Assembly (NCBI GenBank): GCA_031423495.1
Contig: JANPFP010000270.1
Location: 1-64,000 of the forward strand
Origin: JACPYM01 sp031423495
GTDB taxonomy: Bacteria; Acidobacteriota; Blastocatellia; RBC074
Direction: 5' to 3'
DNA: 64,000 nucleotides
Within the stretch, counting starts at the first letter, position 1, and every line of letters begins with the position of its first letter. The position numbers and the translations under genes are program-made. A model generated the notes under the pieces. The model worked only from the letters and a program-made list of their open reading frames with translations. It made no database searches and was not told the origin of the DNA. Shown here one piece after another: positions 51,237-60,354 of the stretch.

Positions 51237-51896
51237 TTACGGTTTTCTCACGCGGGCTTTTTGTGCTTTGGCGCGCTGATCGGCTTTTTCCTGCAACCGC
51301 TTGCTGATGCCGTCTTCGAGCGAAGCGCGCAAGCGATAAACCCTGACGCGCAATACGTTGAGGCTCACGCCTAGTTGGTTGGCGAGCGCGATACGATTGT
51401 CAATTTTGGCGCGCTTTTCGGTTTGATAATACTGAATCACTAACTCGCGGTTTTCGGCACTGAGTTGGTTCAGGCAAAACTCAAAGCATTCATACATTTC
51501 TTCCCGGCTGCGGCGCTCTTCGACATCTTCGACCGGAGCCGACAAATGTTCGAACTCAGGCGGATCGTCTTCCTGTTTGCTTTGTTTGGGCAGCACTTCA
51601 AGCGCCAGCCGCCGGGCGACGCCGTAACAATAATCGGGCAGGTTACGAATCTCTTCGCCTTCATCAATGCGCCGGGCGACGCGATTGAAGGTTTCGTCGG
51701 CCAAGTCTTCCGGGAACGTACAACCGCGCCAGTCAAAGAAGTTGACCAACACTTTACGCAAGTGTTCGTATTCCTCACCGGCAATCTCCCGATTTTCGTT
51801 CAAGCCCTGCAACAGGCGATCAAACGAATTGGCGTTGAGCGTCCAATTTTTCTCGCGGCGCGGAGTTTCACTCACGCTCAGATTTCTCCTCGACAT
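51237..51896 (-). CDS. ECF-type sigma factor, divergent form
   Basis: A 219-residue sigma-like protein from the ATG at 51896 (GTG at 51908 would add 4). Region 2 at about 55-100 (FPEDLADETFNRVARRIDEG, YCYGVARRLALEVL) and region 4 at about 140-190 (LNQLSAENRELVIQYYQTEK, QLGVSLNVLRVRVYRLRASL). The first 45 residues are an extra N-terminal part and the C-terminal 30 a very basic tail (KADQRAKAQKARVRKP). It belongs to ECF-like sigma factors often seen in Acidobacteriota. Its regulon is not evident. Confidence 0.78.
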   Translation of the reverse strand: MSRRNLSVSETPRREKNWTLNANSFDRLLQGLNENREIAGEEYEHLRKVLVNFFDWRGCTFPEDLADETFNRVARRIDEGEEIRNLPDYCYGVARRLALEVLPKQSKQEDDPPEFEHLSAPVEDVEERRSREEMYECFEFCLNQLSAENRELVIQYYQTEKRAKIDNRIALANQLGVSLNVLRVRVYRLRASLEDGISKRLQEKADQRAKAQKARVRKP

Positions 51897-52878
51897 AACT
51901 TCTGGCACCTAAAACTGCGAACGACGCGCCGAGGCGTCACCTCGAATGGCGTTCGCAAGAAGCAGACAAAGTTTTAAGCAGCAGGAGGGCTTCGAGCCGT
52001 TTGCTAAAAAACGGTCTTGAGGCACGCCTTTTCGGCCTTTTCGGCCTTTTCGGGAAGATACCAGCCGCGCATAGAGTCTTTCCACAGAGTCTAAAAACGC
52101 CTTTATTAAAGACGTTGCTGGTACAATTCCGAACTACTTTTTGACACCACGCTTACACATCTCGTCAAAGCGAAACAGGCAAACGTCACCTTTACCTCGT
52201 ACCAGACCTTTTCACACCAGCAACCACATCCTTTTGATAAGAAAAATGGTTATGCCGAATTTACTTTCTGGCAGCCTAACGCTGTCCTTTTTACCCGTTA
52301 CAGTTTTTGCGCGTACGTTGCGCGCAGGCTCACCGTGCGATGTTCGCACTACTAACACATCAAATCGTCCGCCGGGTGTTCACAAGGCGCACACTACCAC
52401 AGGCGGGCGAGATGCAATGAAATGACAATGACGAAATTCGTGATTTCTTCGACTTGGCTTGATCGGCAGAACGCAAATCAGAGATGCCCAAGTCAGAAGC
52501 GCGTATGAACAACGCGGGGAGGGGATACTTCCTCAAAAATCGCTGCCTCAAAAACGCTGATGGAATGCAGCGGCGATAATAAAAACAGCCACTTGCGAGG
52601 TTTGGTTACGGCCTGAAATGTGCCTGAAAATGTGAGAGAGAGCCGTTCATCCTCGCGGGACGGGGCGCATTATAGACAAAGCCTGTCTCAAAAAGAAAGC
52701 TACAAGTTGCGAAGTCTTAAACATTTTCTTGTCGTGAGTGCCGGATGCCTAAAACCCTAATCATAACAGCAGTTTTAGAGCGATTGACCGGTTAGGAATC
52801 CGATGATGAGAGGGCCGCATTCTTACCCAACACCCTGAAAACGGATAAGGCCACACCCTTGGAATCAGGGGAACTCGC
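51897..52878. other. gene-poor 980-bp stretch
   Basis: No supported gene. It holds a CCGTTT/AAACGG hairpin at 51997-52014 and three tandem copies of a TTTTCGGCC unit at 52028-52052, both in the likely leader of the ECF sigma gene. A plus-strand reading frame at 52141-52425 lacks a ribosome site and any familiar sequence and is left out. The rest, to 52878, shows nothing recognisable. Confidence 0.5.
52028..52052. repeat. TTTTCGGCC tandem repeat
   Basis: The 9-bp unit TTTTCGGCC occurs in tandem with the third copy partial. It lies about 130 bp upstream of the divergent ECF sigma gene. No function assigned. Confidence 0.8.
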
Positions 52879-53298
52879 TCAGATAAAGAGTTCCGCCGAG
52901 ACCTTGAAAAACGCCGCGAGCGCCTTCGCCTGATTCTTGCTGATGGCGCGTACTCCGCTGATCGCTTCTGAAGCGCGTCCGCCGGAATTGCCGAACAGAT
53001 GCGCGATGTCTTTTTGTTGCAGGTCGCGCGCTTCCATCAGGTGTTGCAGCATTTCGTGCGGCGCGGCGTCTCCCAAATCGTGGTGTTCGTCTTCGTATTG
53101 CTCCATCAACAACGAGAGCAAATCGAGTAACTGAGTTTCTTCCGGTGTGCGGTCTTTGCGCTTGTTGAGCAGCGCATTCACGACCACGACTACACGGTCG
53201 TATTCTTTCTCGGTGCGAATGACGACCGGCGCGACACGGGCTAACAGTGCGCCGTATTGCTGCGCGTTATAGGTTATCTTGAAGTGATTAACTAGCAC
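52879..53298 (-). CDS. HigA-like antitoxin/XRE regulator
   Basis: A 139-residue protein with a helical N-terminal part and a C-terminal helix-turn-helix (about 87-135; LMEARDLQQKDIAHLF, GRASEAISGVRAISKNQAKA). This form, with a long acidic N-terminus (EETQLLDLLSLLMEQYEDEH), is typical of HigA-type antitoxins that bind and repress their own operon. The start is GTG at 53298. The gene 25 bp upstream is in the toxin-first position of hig operons but is not HigB-like. Confidence 0.8.
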   Translation of the reverse strand: MLVNHFKITYNAQQYGALLARVAPVVIRTEKEYDRVVVVVNALLNKRKDRTPEETQLLDLLSLLMEQYEDEHHDLGDAAPHEMLQHLMEARDLQQKDIAHLFGNSGGRASEAISGVRAISKNQAKALAAFFKVSAELFI

Positions 53299-53323
53299 TG
53301 GAGTACTTCAAAGTTCAGCAGGA

Positions 53324-53617
53324 TTAGCTATCAAGCGCCTCATTTATCTTAGCAATCTGTTCGGGTGTCAGATTCTCTAACTGTACGCTATCCACCCACT
53401 CAATATGACTGGGAAGTATGCCTTTCACATCGTGAGTGCCTTTAATAGTAATAAAGCCTAACTTTTCAAAGGCGCGTAGCATGGCTACTTCGCTCTGAAA
53501 TCTTTCAACTGTTTGGGAGCGTTCCGGGATGCCATCATGACTTTCCTCAGGGCTAAAAGACGTTTTATCGCTAAGAATAAGTCGCAAAAGGCTACGTTGA
53601 CCTTCATTCAAAATCAT
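53324..53617 (-). CDS. Unknown 97-residue protein next to the HigA-like gene
   Basis: No recognised family. The ATG at 53617 has a GAGG site 7 bases before it, and the reading frame continues to the antitoxin-like gene with a 25-bp gap, so both are probably co-transcribed. The protein is acidic, mostly helical, with MLRAFEKLGFITIKGTHDV in the middle and LTPEQIAKINEALDS at the end. No catalytic motif of RelE, MazF or HigB is seen. It might be a toxin of another fold, or simply a small regulator. Confidence 0.6.
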   Translation of the reverse strand: MILNEGQRSLLRLILSDKTSFSPEESHDGIPERSQTVERFQSEVAMLRAFEKLGFITIKGTHDVKGILPSHIEWVDSVQLENLTPEQIAKINEALDS

Positions 53618-53819
53618 AAATACCTCGCAATTTTAGTTTTACAGACTATTATCCAAAATAAGAATCCGTTTTTGACTTGCTGCTATATATAGCGCTCCCA
53701 TTAGCAAAGAAAAAGGTTTTACGGAACGGGGAGTATCAACAACTTGATCCTATTCAATTCTGGCAAATTTGTACAACGCCGAGGCTCAGGTCGCTGACCC
53801 GCTCCCCGTACTGCCTTTG

Positions 53820-56800
53820 CTACTTCGGTTCCCGCTCCCACCAATACTGTTTCTCCAACTTCTTCTGTACCGGCCATACTTGATCGAGCGAATCGCCCTC
53901 ATACAACTCGCCGTTTTTCATCACGTAGCGAATCGTATTCGTATTGTGAATGTCGGTCAGCGGATTTTGATCCAGCACGATGAGGTCGGCCATTTTGCCG
54001 ATTTCGAGCGAGCCTACGTCTTTATTTAGCCCGATGGCTTCGGCACCGAAAATTGTCGCGCAACGCAAAGCCTCCAGCGGTGTCATGCCTCCTGATTGCA
54101 GCGACCAGAGTTCCCAATGGCAGCCGATGCCTTGCATTTGGCCGTGCCCGCCGAGGCCTACGCGGCCACCGGCTTTGACGATTTTGGCTGCGCCCGCCGC
54201 GATGCCTTTGAAGCCGTATTCGTCGGGGTGGAACCACTGTCCGCGACGACGCAGCATGCTGTTGAGCAATTCGGCAGGCACGAAGCGGGCGAGCTTTTTG
54301 TTCGTGAGTACGTCGGTGTTTTGGAAGAAGTAATTTTCCGTCCACGGTGCGCCGTAAGCGACGAGAATCGTCGGCGTATAAAACGTTTTGGTTTGGGCTA
54401 CGAACTCAGCCATGTCTTTGTAAAGCGGTTGAATGGGCAGCGCGTGTTCGTTGCCCGAAAAGCCGTCGAGCATTTGGGTCATGTCGAGTTTCATATCGAG
54501 CGCGCCTTCGGTTGTAGGCGTGATCTTGAACTCCTTGCACGCGAGCGCGACCCATTGCCGCACGAGGCGGTCGCCCGTTACGTATTCTTTAAGCGTATCG
54601 GTTTGATAGGCCTCGCGGTAACGTTTGATGTAATTGCGTACGGCGTCTTTGTCGTTCAGGCCGTCGTTTGAGAATACGCCGGGGCCGGTTGAGAAAATGC
54701 GCGGGCCGACGATTTCGCCCGTCTCGACAAGGTCGCTGTATGCATAAACGTCCGTGGTAGAAGTTTGCGGATCGCGCGTCGTCGTGACGCCATAAGCCAG
54801 ATTCGCAGCGTATTGCCAGACTTGCGTTTGATGTACGTCGCGCGGCGGCCACATATGCGCGTGGGCGTCTACGAGGCCGGGGATGATCGTCTTGCCAGTC
54901 ACGTCAATCACCTTCGCATCTTTAGGATAAGAGGGGGGATAAGTCGGCTTCGCTTTGCCTTTCAATACAGGCGTAACCGCAATCGCCGTGATGCGGTTGC
55001 CGGTGATGGTGATGTCGCCGCGTTCGAGAACTTCGTCACCTTTCATCGTGACAACGCGCGCGCCCGTCAGGATGATCGTACCTTTGGGTTTGGGCCGCGC
55101 GGCTTCGATAACGGCGTCGAACGATTCGGGCTTATCGGCGTCGGCTGCTTGTCTGAAAAATTTCGTACCCCACGACCACGTGAGTGCTTTGCCGTCGGCG
55201 CTCCATTGCAGATAGTCGCCGCCTTCGGCTGAAAGTTTTTTGACGGGTACGGATGAAGGCGCAGGGTCACCGGTGATCGAAACGTTCACCGTCTCTTTGC
55301 CTGCTTTGGGAATCGTCACGAGGTAATGCCGCGTTTGCAGCGAGACGAAAGCGCGCGTGCCGTCGGGCGAAATGCGTATCTCGTCCGCTGTCGGCGGGTT
55401 AGGCGGAGCGCCGATGCCTGTGACTTTCAGATGCGTACGTTTGTCGTATCCATCCAACCGCACTGACGCCAGCCCTTGCCGCGTCGTGTAATAAACGCGG
55501 CTCGCGTCGTTGCTGAAATGCGGCATCTGTCCGCCTTCGGCAGCGGTGATGAGCGTATCTGTGCCGCCGCTAGCCGCAACGTAGCGCAAGTCGCGCAAGC
55601 CCGTCGGATTCGCGCCAGTGACTTCACTATCATTGGGGCTTTCGTCGTGGCCGTGCAACAAGGCTTCTTCGCGCGATTTGAACGAATGCTCATCGCGTAA
55701 GTCGGCGAAAAGCTGATCGGTGACTGCGCCATAAGCGAATACGATTTTGGTGTTGTCGGGCGAGTACGCCGGATAGGAATAATAAGCCGCGCGTTGCGTC
55801 AGTTGTTGCGCCGCGCCGCCTGCGCTCGGTACGCGATAAAGCTGTCCGCCTTCGCGCGACCAGGTGGCGAACGCGACATAAGCGCCATCGGGCGACCACG
55901 CGGGCATGAATTCGCCAACCATTAAATTGGTCAGGCGCGTCGGTTTGGCGTTGGCTTCGAGCGGCATGACATAGAGTTTGTTGAAGGCTGAAAACACTAC
56001 GCGCTTGCCGTCGGGCGAGAGCGCGGGATAGCGAATCAGCCGCGCTTTGACGGTCGCGCTATCGTCTACTTTGTAATCGTAATGCAGCCGTTCGGCCATG
56101 TCGGCTTCGACTTTGGCAGTGAAGGGAATCGTTGTTGCTGCGCCGGTGGCGAAGTCTACGCGCTTGATCTTGCCGTCAATCGTGACGATGAGCGACTTGC
56201 CGTCAGCGGTGAATGCGTAACCGGGGAACGTGTCGCGCGTCGCCCGCGATTCCTGATCGTCGCGCGTTACGTTGCTGATGAGCCAGCGTTCTTCGTTCGT
56301 CGTCAGGTCGCGGGTTCGCAAGGCCGTTTGCAATTGATAGCGCGTGGCGTAAACCAAATGTTTGCCGTCGGGCGACAACACCGGACGCATCGCCGAACCT
56401 TGCGCATTGGTCACGCGCAACGTTTCGCTGGTCTCGCGGTCGAAGCGATAAACCTGCCACAGCGGAAAGACTACGTTGTAGTTAAACGCGCCGTTGCGTT
56501 GCGCGTAATAGATGTAACGACCATCGGGCGAAGCGACGGCTCCCATCTTGTTGGTAGGCGGCGCAGCAGGCGGGACAGGTTGTCCTTGCGCGGCGGGCGG
56601 CGGAGGCGGCGGGCCTACGCTCACGCCTGAGCCGCCGTCTTTGTGATAGAGATAAACGTGATAAGCCCCAATGCCGCGTTCGGCTTTCGACGCGAGAATG
56701 TATTGTCCATCCGCCGTCCACGCAGGCGAAAGATAAGACGTGATGTCATTGCCGCGTCCTTTGGTGATCGGCTTGATCTCGCTGCCATCGGGTTTGCATA

Positions 56801-57191
56801 CATAAAGGTTCTCGCCGCCCGTGCGATCACTGATGAATACGATTTGCTTGCCGTCGGGCGAGAACTTGGGCTGCGACTCAAACGACATATCGCCGATGAT
56901 CTTTTTGGCTTCGCCGCCGTTGATCGCCAGCGTGTAAATGTCGCCAACCAAATCAAACACAATCGTTTGTCCATCGGGCGAAAGGTCGAGCGACATCCAC
57001 GTACCTTCGTCAGTGGTGAATGAGATTTTGCCAGCGGCTTTGAGCGGCAAGCCTTCTTCCTTCTTTTCGTTTTTTTTGTCTTCTGGCTTGGCGTCTTGGG
57101 CTGAAGCGAAAAGCTGCCAAGCTGAAAACGAAGCCAGCAGAAACAAAGACAAAAACAAAACACGTCTCGTGGTGAAAGGGCGAAATGTCAT
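53820..57191 (-). CDS. PD40/TolB-like propeller fused to amidohydrolase
   Basis: A 1123-residue exported protein. Signal peptide about 1-31. Residues about 50-680 are PD40 (TolB-like) repeats with the recurring SPDGKxIVF and DGTRAFVS units (DGQTIVF, SPDGKQIVFISD, SPDGKHLVYATR, SPDGKRVVFSAF). The C-terminal part (about 735-1110) is an amidohydrolase/imidazolonepropionase-like barrel with metal HxH in IIPGLVDAHAHMWPP (near residue 777) and AIGLNKDVGSLEIGKMADL near the end. It hydrolyses an amide or cyclic amide bond outside the membrane; substrate unknown. This fusion is frequent in Acidobacteriota and Bacteroidota, with the propeller thought to guide substrates. Confidence 0.9.
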   Translation of the reverse strand: MTFRPFTTRRVLFLSLFLLASFSAWQLFASAQDAKPEDKKNEKKEEGLPLKAAGKISFTTDEGTWMSLDLSPDGQTIVFDLVGDIYTLAINGGEAKKIIGDMSFESQPKFSPDGKQIVFISDRTGGENLYVCKPDGSEIKPITKGRGNDITSYLSPAWTADGQYILASKAERGIGAYHVYLYHKDGGSGVSVGPPPPPPAAQGQPVPPAAPPTNKMGAVASPDGRYIYYAQRNGAFNYNVVFPLWQVYRFDRETSETLRVTNAQGSAMRPVLSPDGKHLVYATRYQLQTALRTRDLTTNEERWLISNVTRDDQESRATRDTFPGYAFTADGKSLIVTIDGKIKRVDFATGAATTIPFTAKVEADMAERLHYDYKVDDSATVKARLIRYPALSPDGKRVVFSAFNKLYVMPLEANAKPTRLTNLMVGEFMPAWSPDGAYVAFATWSREGGQLYRVPSAGGAAQQLTQRAAYYSYPAYSPDNTKIVFAYGAVTDQLFADLRDEHSFKSREEALLHGHDESPNDSEVTGANPTGLRDLRYVAASGGTDTLITAAEGGQMPHFSNDASRVYYTTRQGLASVRLDGYDKRTHLKVTGIGAPPNPPTADEIRISPDGTRAFVSLQTRHYLVTIPKAGKETVNVSITGDPAPSSVPVKKLSAEGGDYLQWSADGKALTWSWGTKFFRQAADADKPESFDAVIEAARPKPKGTIILTGARVVTMKGDEVLERGDITITGNRITAIAVTPVLKGKAKPTYPPSYPKDAKVIDVTGKTIIPGLVDAHAHMWPPRDVHQTQVWQYAANLAYGVTTTRDPQTSTTDVYAYSDLVETGEIVGPRIFSTGPGVFSNDGLNDKDAVRNYIKRYREAYQTDTLKEYVTGDRLVRQWVALACKEFKITPTTEGALDMKLDMTQMLDGFSGNEHALPIQPLYKDMAEFVAQTKTFYTPTILVAYGAPWTENYFFQNTDVLTNKKLARFVPAELLNSMLRRRGQWFHPDEYGFKGIAAGAAKIVKAGGRVGLGGHGQMQGIGCHWELWSLQSGGMTPLEALRCATIFGAEAIGLNKDVGSLEIGKMADLIVLDQNPLTDIHNTNTIRYVMKNGELYEGDSLDQVWPVQKKLEKQYWWEREPK

Positions 57192-57227
57192 AAGGGTTCC
57201 TACGGTAAAGACGGGTTCGCGGATTGG

Positions 57228-57482
57228 TTAATAGAGCTTGTCGTAATCAGCGTGTGAGCCAATCCAAAACCAAACGAACCTATCGTCGTTTTGAAAAGCC
57301 AATGCGCGGTAGTGTTTTCCTACGCGCACTGACCAGAGTTTTCCGATTTGTTTGAAGTGCAGTGACGGATGCCACGGATCAGTCTTGAGCAAAGCGTAGT
57401 TCTTATCGGCTAACGCACGTACTTCATCGGGCAAGGCACGATAGTGTTGCCAAAATTGAGGCGTAGCAAAATGACGAAACAT
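57228..57482 (-). CDS. RelE/ParE-like toxin
   Basis: An 84-residue protein with the fold pattern of RelE/HigB-type ribonucleases: WQHYRALPDEVRALADKNYA helix, LHFKQIGKLWSVRVGKHYRA beta hairpin with basic residues, and FVWFWIGSHADYDKLY at the end. It would cleave mRNA on the ribosome unless bound by its antitoxin. The antitoxin gene ends 9 bp upstream. The pair lies between the propeller/amidohydrolase and the hydroxyglutarate oxidase. Confidence 0.85.
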   Translation of the reverse strand: MFRHFATPQFWQHYRALPDEVRALADKNYALLKTDPWHPSLHFKQIGKLWSVRVGKHYRALAFQNDDRFVWFWIGSHADYDKLY

Positions 57483-57491
57483 GGCATCCCG

Positions 57492-57689
57492 TTAAATTTC
57501 TGAGCAGCGACCTGCGGCAAAGTCCTGTTGGGCTTGTTGAATTAACTTATCGAACCGTCCTGTTTGAGAATCCAGCGCAATCTGTTTTTCCCACATTTGC
57601 GCACGGAACTCATCGAACCAGTCAGTGAACTGCTTGAACTCAAACGTATCAAGTTGGGCGACGGCGGACTCAATTTCTCTAACGCTCAT
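57492..57689 (-). CDS. Antitoxin of a RelE/ParE-type pair
   Basis: A 65-residue protein; the start is the ATG at 57689, 7 bases after a GGAGG site (an extended reading to 57746 lacks one). The sequence MSVREIESAVAQLDTFEFKQ followed by FTDWFDEFRAQMWEKQIALD and an acidic end QQAQQDFAAGRCSEI is that of the helical, Phd/ParD-like antitoxins that often precede such toxins. No clear DNA-binding ribbon is present. It neutralises the toxin encoded 9 bp downstream. Confidence 0.78.
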   Translation of the reverse strand: MSVREIESAVAQLDTFEFKQFTDWFDEFRAQMWEKQIALDSQTGRFDKLIQQAQQDFAAGRCSEI

Positions 57690-57746
57690 AAATAAACCTC
57701 CAGGAAATAGAGAGCGGATATTCTTGCTGACGACAATGGCTGTCAA

Positions 57747-58862
57747 TCATTGACTCACTATCTCATTTGCCATCTGAGCAATGCTCAGGCCTAACGACAA
57801 ACAAGATGTAAGCCCCGGTGATTCCATCCCGATCAGATGAATCACTTGCGGGTATTGCGGATCGCGTTCGATGGCCCAGTCTACGAAACCGCTTTCGTGC
57901 GCTGCTTGCAGGCGCGGACGCAGGCCGCTGTAACTTGCGCGCAGGTCTTCGGGCCGCAACGTAGGCAGCATGTGCAAAGCCGCTTCGTAAAAATCTTTCA
58001 CGGGCGTTGGGTCGCCTTCGTAATCTTCTTTGCTGTCGCGGTAACGCGAATTGGGGCCGACCAGCAAGCGTCCGCCGGTAGTTGGTGTCAGATGTACACC
58101 AAGCCCGTGGCCGTTTTTCAGCGGCAGCGGATAGACCAGTCCTCTGATCAAATCGCGGCGACTCGGCACGACTTCGGCGTACTCACCGCGACAGGCATAG
58201 ACCGTGTGTTTGTCATAACCAAACATCCGCGCGACGACGTCGGCATACAGGCCTGCGCTGTTGATGACGCAACGCGCCGCGATGGTTTCGTGCGGCGTGC
58301 GCAAATATACGAGATCGTTTTTGACTTCGACTGATTCGACCGGCGAACCGGGCAGGATGTGCGCGCCGCGTTCTTGCGCAAGCGCGGCGAGTTTATGCAC
58401 GAGGGCTTCGGCTTCGATGATGCCGGTGTTGGGCGAGAACAACGCGACGGGCGAAGCGAGCGCGGGTTCGCGTTTTTGGATGAACGATTGATCTACGATT
58501 TCGAGGCCTTCGACGCCGTTGGCATCGCCGAGTTTTTTGATGGTTTCGAGTTCGGGCGTTTGGTCGAGCGAATCGGCGACGATGAGTTTGCCGATGCGCT
58601 GATGCGGGATGTCGTAGCGCGCGCAAAACTCATACAGCATCGGCACACCGCGTACGCAATGCGTGGCCTTGAGCGAGCCGGTCGCGTAATACATCCCCGC
58701 GTGAATGACGCCGCTGTTGCGCGTCGAAGAGATTTGCCCTACGCGCGGTTTGGCTTCGAGCAGGAATACGTCTTGATGCGTTTGCGCGAGTTCAGCGAGG
58801 ACGGCGAGTCCGATGACGCCGCCGCCGATGATGACGATGTTTGCGGTGTTTTCAGTGGTCAT
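57747..58862 (-). CDS. lhgO: L-2-hydroxyglutarate oxidase (LhgO-like)
   Basis: A 371-residue FAD enzyme of the DAO family. FAD-binding IVIIGGGVIGLAVLAELAQ at about 9-27, conserved SSTRNSGVIHAGMYYATGSL near residue 45, and the end motif HLIGMESPGLTSCLSLGLSI. It oxidises L-2-hydroxyglutarate to 2-oxoglutarate, with electrons going to the membrane quinone pool or oxygen. Other members of the family act on glycerol 3-phosphate, but the SSTRNSGVIHAGMYY motif is strongly LhgO-type. It is flanked on both sides by toxin-antitoxin pairs on the same strand. Confidence 0.85.
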   Translation of the reverse strand: MTTENTANIVIIGGGVIGLAVLAELAQTHQDVFLLEAKPRVGQISSTRNSGVIHAGMYYATGSLKATHCVRGVPMLYEFCARYDIPHQRIGKLIVADSLDQTPELETIKKLGDANGVEGLEIVDQSFIQKREPALASPVALFSPNTGIIEAEALVHKLAALAQERGAHILPGSPVESVEVKNDLVYLRTPHETIAARCVINSAGLYADVVARMFGYDKHTVYACRGEYAEVVPSRRDLIRGLVYPLPLKNGHGLGVHLTPTTGGRLLVGPNSRYRDSKEDYEGDPTPVKDFYEAALHMLPTLRPEDLRASYSGLRPRLQAAHESGFVDWAIERDPQYPQVIHLIGMESPGLTSCLSLGLSIAQMANEIVSQ

Positions 58863-58874
58863 ACAGTCGTTGAG

Positions 58875-59168
58875 CTACGTGCGTTGCATCCAATCGTTAG
58901 GGTCGCGCCGCATGTGACGGCAACCAATCAGAATGATCGTAGACTTCGTTACGCGATAGAGCAGCACGTATGGGAATTGGTGCAGCGGTAGGCGTTGCGT
59001 GTCTCGGTAAACTTTCTGGTAGAGCAACGGGTTCTGTTGGATTCGTTTCAGGCAGGCGTTGATTTCGTCGAGAAATTCAACTCCCAAGCCAGCGCGACTT
59101 GATTCGTACCAGTCGAACGCATTATCAATTTCAGCTTTGGCTAAGCGTCTAATCCTGAGTGCTTTCAT
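58875..59168 (-). CDS. RelE/ParE-like toxin
   Basis: A 97-residue protein of the ParE/RelE type: AKAEIDNAFDWYESSRAGLG helix, LKRIQQNPLLYQKVYRDTQR, the beta end VLLYRVTKSTIILIGCRHMR and basic tail. The N-terminal LAKAEIDNAFDWYE is close to ParE-type toxins. It overlaps its antitoxin by ATGA (59165-59168). It is 12 bp upstream of the hydroxyglutarate oxidase gene. Confidence 0.85.
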   Translation of the reverse strand: MKALRIRRLAKAEIDNAFDWYESSRAGLGVEFLDEINACLKRIQQNPLLYQKVYRDTQRLPLHQFPYVLLYRVTKSTIILIGCRHMRRDPNDWMQRT

Positions 59169-59386
59169 GGCTTTTGGTTAAGTAAGTTGTCCCTGACTTC
59201 GTCCCATGAAAAATCATCGTCAGGATTGTCCTGAAGATCAGCCAGACGGCTATCAATGTATGTCCGCTCCGCCTCGGTGATCGGCAATGATTCTGGTTGT
59301 GCGGCAATACTATTCCAGATGGCTTCTACCCACTGAAGCCGCTCAGGAACGCTTAATTGCAAAATGTCAGAAAGTTGAATGTTCAT
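59165..59386 (-). CDS. Addiction-module component antitoxin
   Basis: A 73-residue protein from the ATG at 59386. SVPERLQWVEAIWNSIAAQ and LPITEAERTYIDSRLADLQD are the recurring blocks of the putative addiction-module component family (helical, acidic). It is the antitoxin of the ParE-like protein that follows with overlapping start. A longer reading to 59425 gives no better match. Confidence 0.85.
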   Translation of the reverse strand: MNIQLSDILQLSVPERLQWVEAIWNSIAAQPESLPITEAERTYIDSRLADLQDNPDDDFSWDEVRDNLLNQKP

Positions 59387-59428
59387 AGCGCGCGCAGCAT
59401 AAATCCACTGATTACGTTGAGGCAATGT

Positions 59429-60211
59429 TTAGCTGTGCGACAAGCTGATGCGTTCGACCTGCATCGCCTTGCCGGTTTTTTCATCCACATCAATCAACAG
59501 GCCGTTCAACTGAATCCTTCCTTCGCTCGGTTCGAAGCGCGGCGCGATGCCTTTCAGGAAGCGTTCGAGGACAATGTCGGTACGCATGCCGATGACGCCG
59601 TCGTGCGGGCCGGTCATGCCGAGGTCGGTGTGGTAAGCCGTACCGCCCGGCAGAATCTGTTCGTCGGCGGTTTGCACGTGCGTATGCGTTCCGACGACCG
59701 CGCTCACGCGACCGTCGAGGTAACGCCCCATCGCCATTTTCTCGGCAGTGGTTTCGGCATGGATGTCCACCAGAATGATTTTGGTTTTGGCGTCGAGGGC
59801 GGCGAGTTGCTGGTCGGCGCTGCGAAACGGATCGTCGCAGGGCGACATAAACACGCGGCCTTGCAGGTTGATTACGGCGACGGGCACGCCCTTGATCTTG
59901 CCCGACCAGCGGCCTTTGCCGGGTATGCCGGGCGCGTAATTGGCGGGACGCAAGAGGCGCAGTTCGGTTTCGATGTAATCCAGCACTTCGCGTTTATCGA
60001 AGATGTGATTGCCCGAAGTCATCACGTCTACGCCGGCGGCAAAAAGCTCCTGCGCGATGCGGGCCGTGATCGAAAAACCTCCGGCGGCGTTTTCTACGTT
60101 TGAAACGACCAGATCAATTTCGCGCTGCTGGCGCAGATCGTGCAGCCGCTCTTCGATCACTTGGCGACCAGCGCGTGCGACCAGATCGCCCGTCATCAAT
60201 ACTCTGAACAT
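59429..60211 (-). CDS. YmdB-family metallophosphoesterase
   Basis: A 260-residue cytoplasmic enzyme with the complete family pattern: MTGDLVARAGR, SNVENAAGGFSITARIA, TSGNHIFDKREVLDYI, VDIHAETTAEK, VGTHTHVQTADEQILPGGTA and YHTDLGMTGPHDGVIG. These give the di-metal site (Asp, Asn, His residues). Known relatives such as YmdB cleave 2',3'-cyclic nucleotides and affect biofilm and stress decisions. There are 42 bp between its stop and the antitoxin start. Confidence 0.93.
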   Translation of the reverse strand: MFRVLMTGDLVARAGRQVIEERLHDLRQQREIDLVVSNVENAAGGFSITARIAQELFAAGVDVMTSGNHIFDKREVLDYIETELRLLRPANYAPGIPGKGRWSGKIKGVPVAVINLQGRVFMSPCDDPFRSADQQLAALDAKTKIILVDIHAETTAEKMAMGRYLDGRVSAVVGTHTHVQTADEQILPGGTAYHTDLGMTGPHDGVIGMRTDIVLERFLKGIAPRFEPSEGRIQLNGLLIDVDEKTGKAMQVERISLSHS

Positions 60212-60354
60212 AAATGGAAAGCCTTTCTAAACTGAAACAATGAACGGTAGTGGAATGCAAGCAGGTGAATTGGTCAAGGCGTGGCGAATTGGCTGAAGAA
60301 AAGTGACGAGGGTAACCGCTCAACCGTCGCATAGGGGTTCACATATAACCTGTT

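Noticed and set aside
52141..52425. 94-residue plus-strand frame
   Set aside because: No ribosome site, no family resemblance and low-complexity basic sequence.
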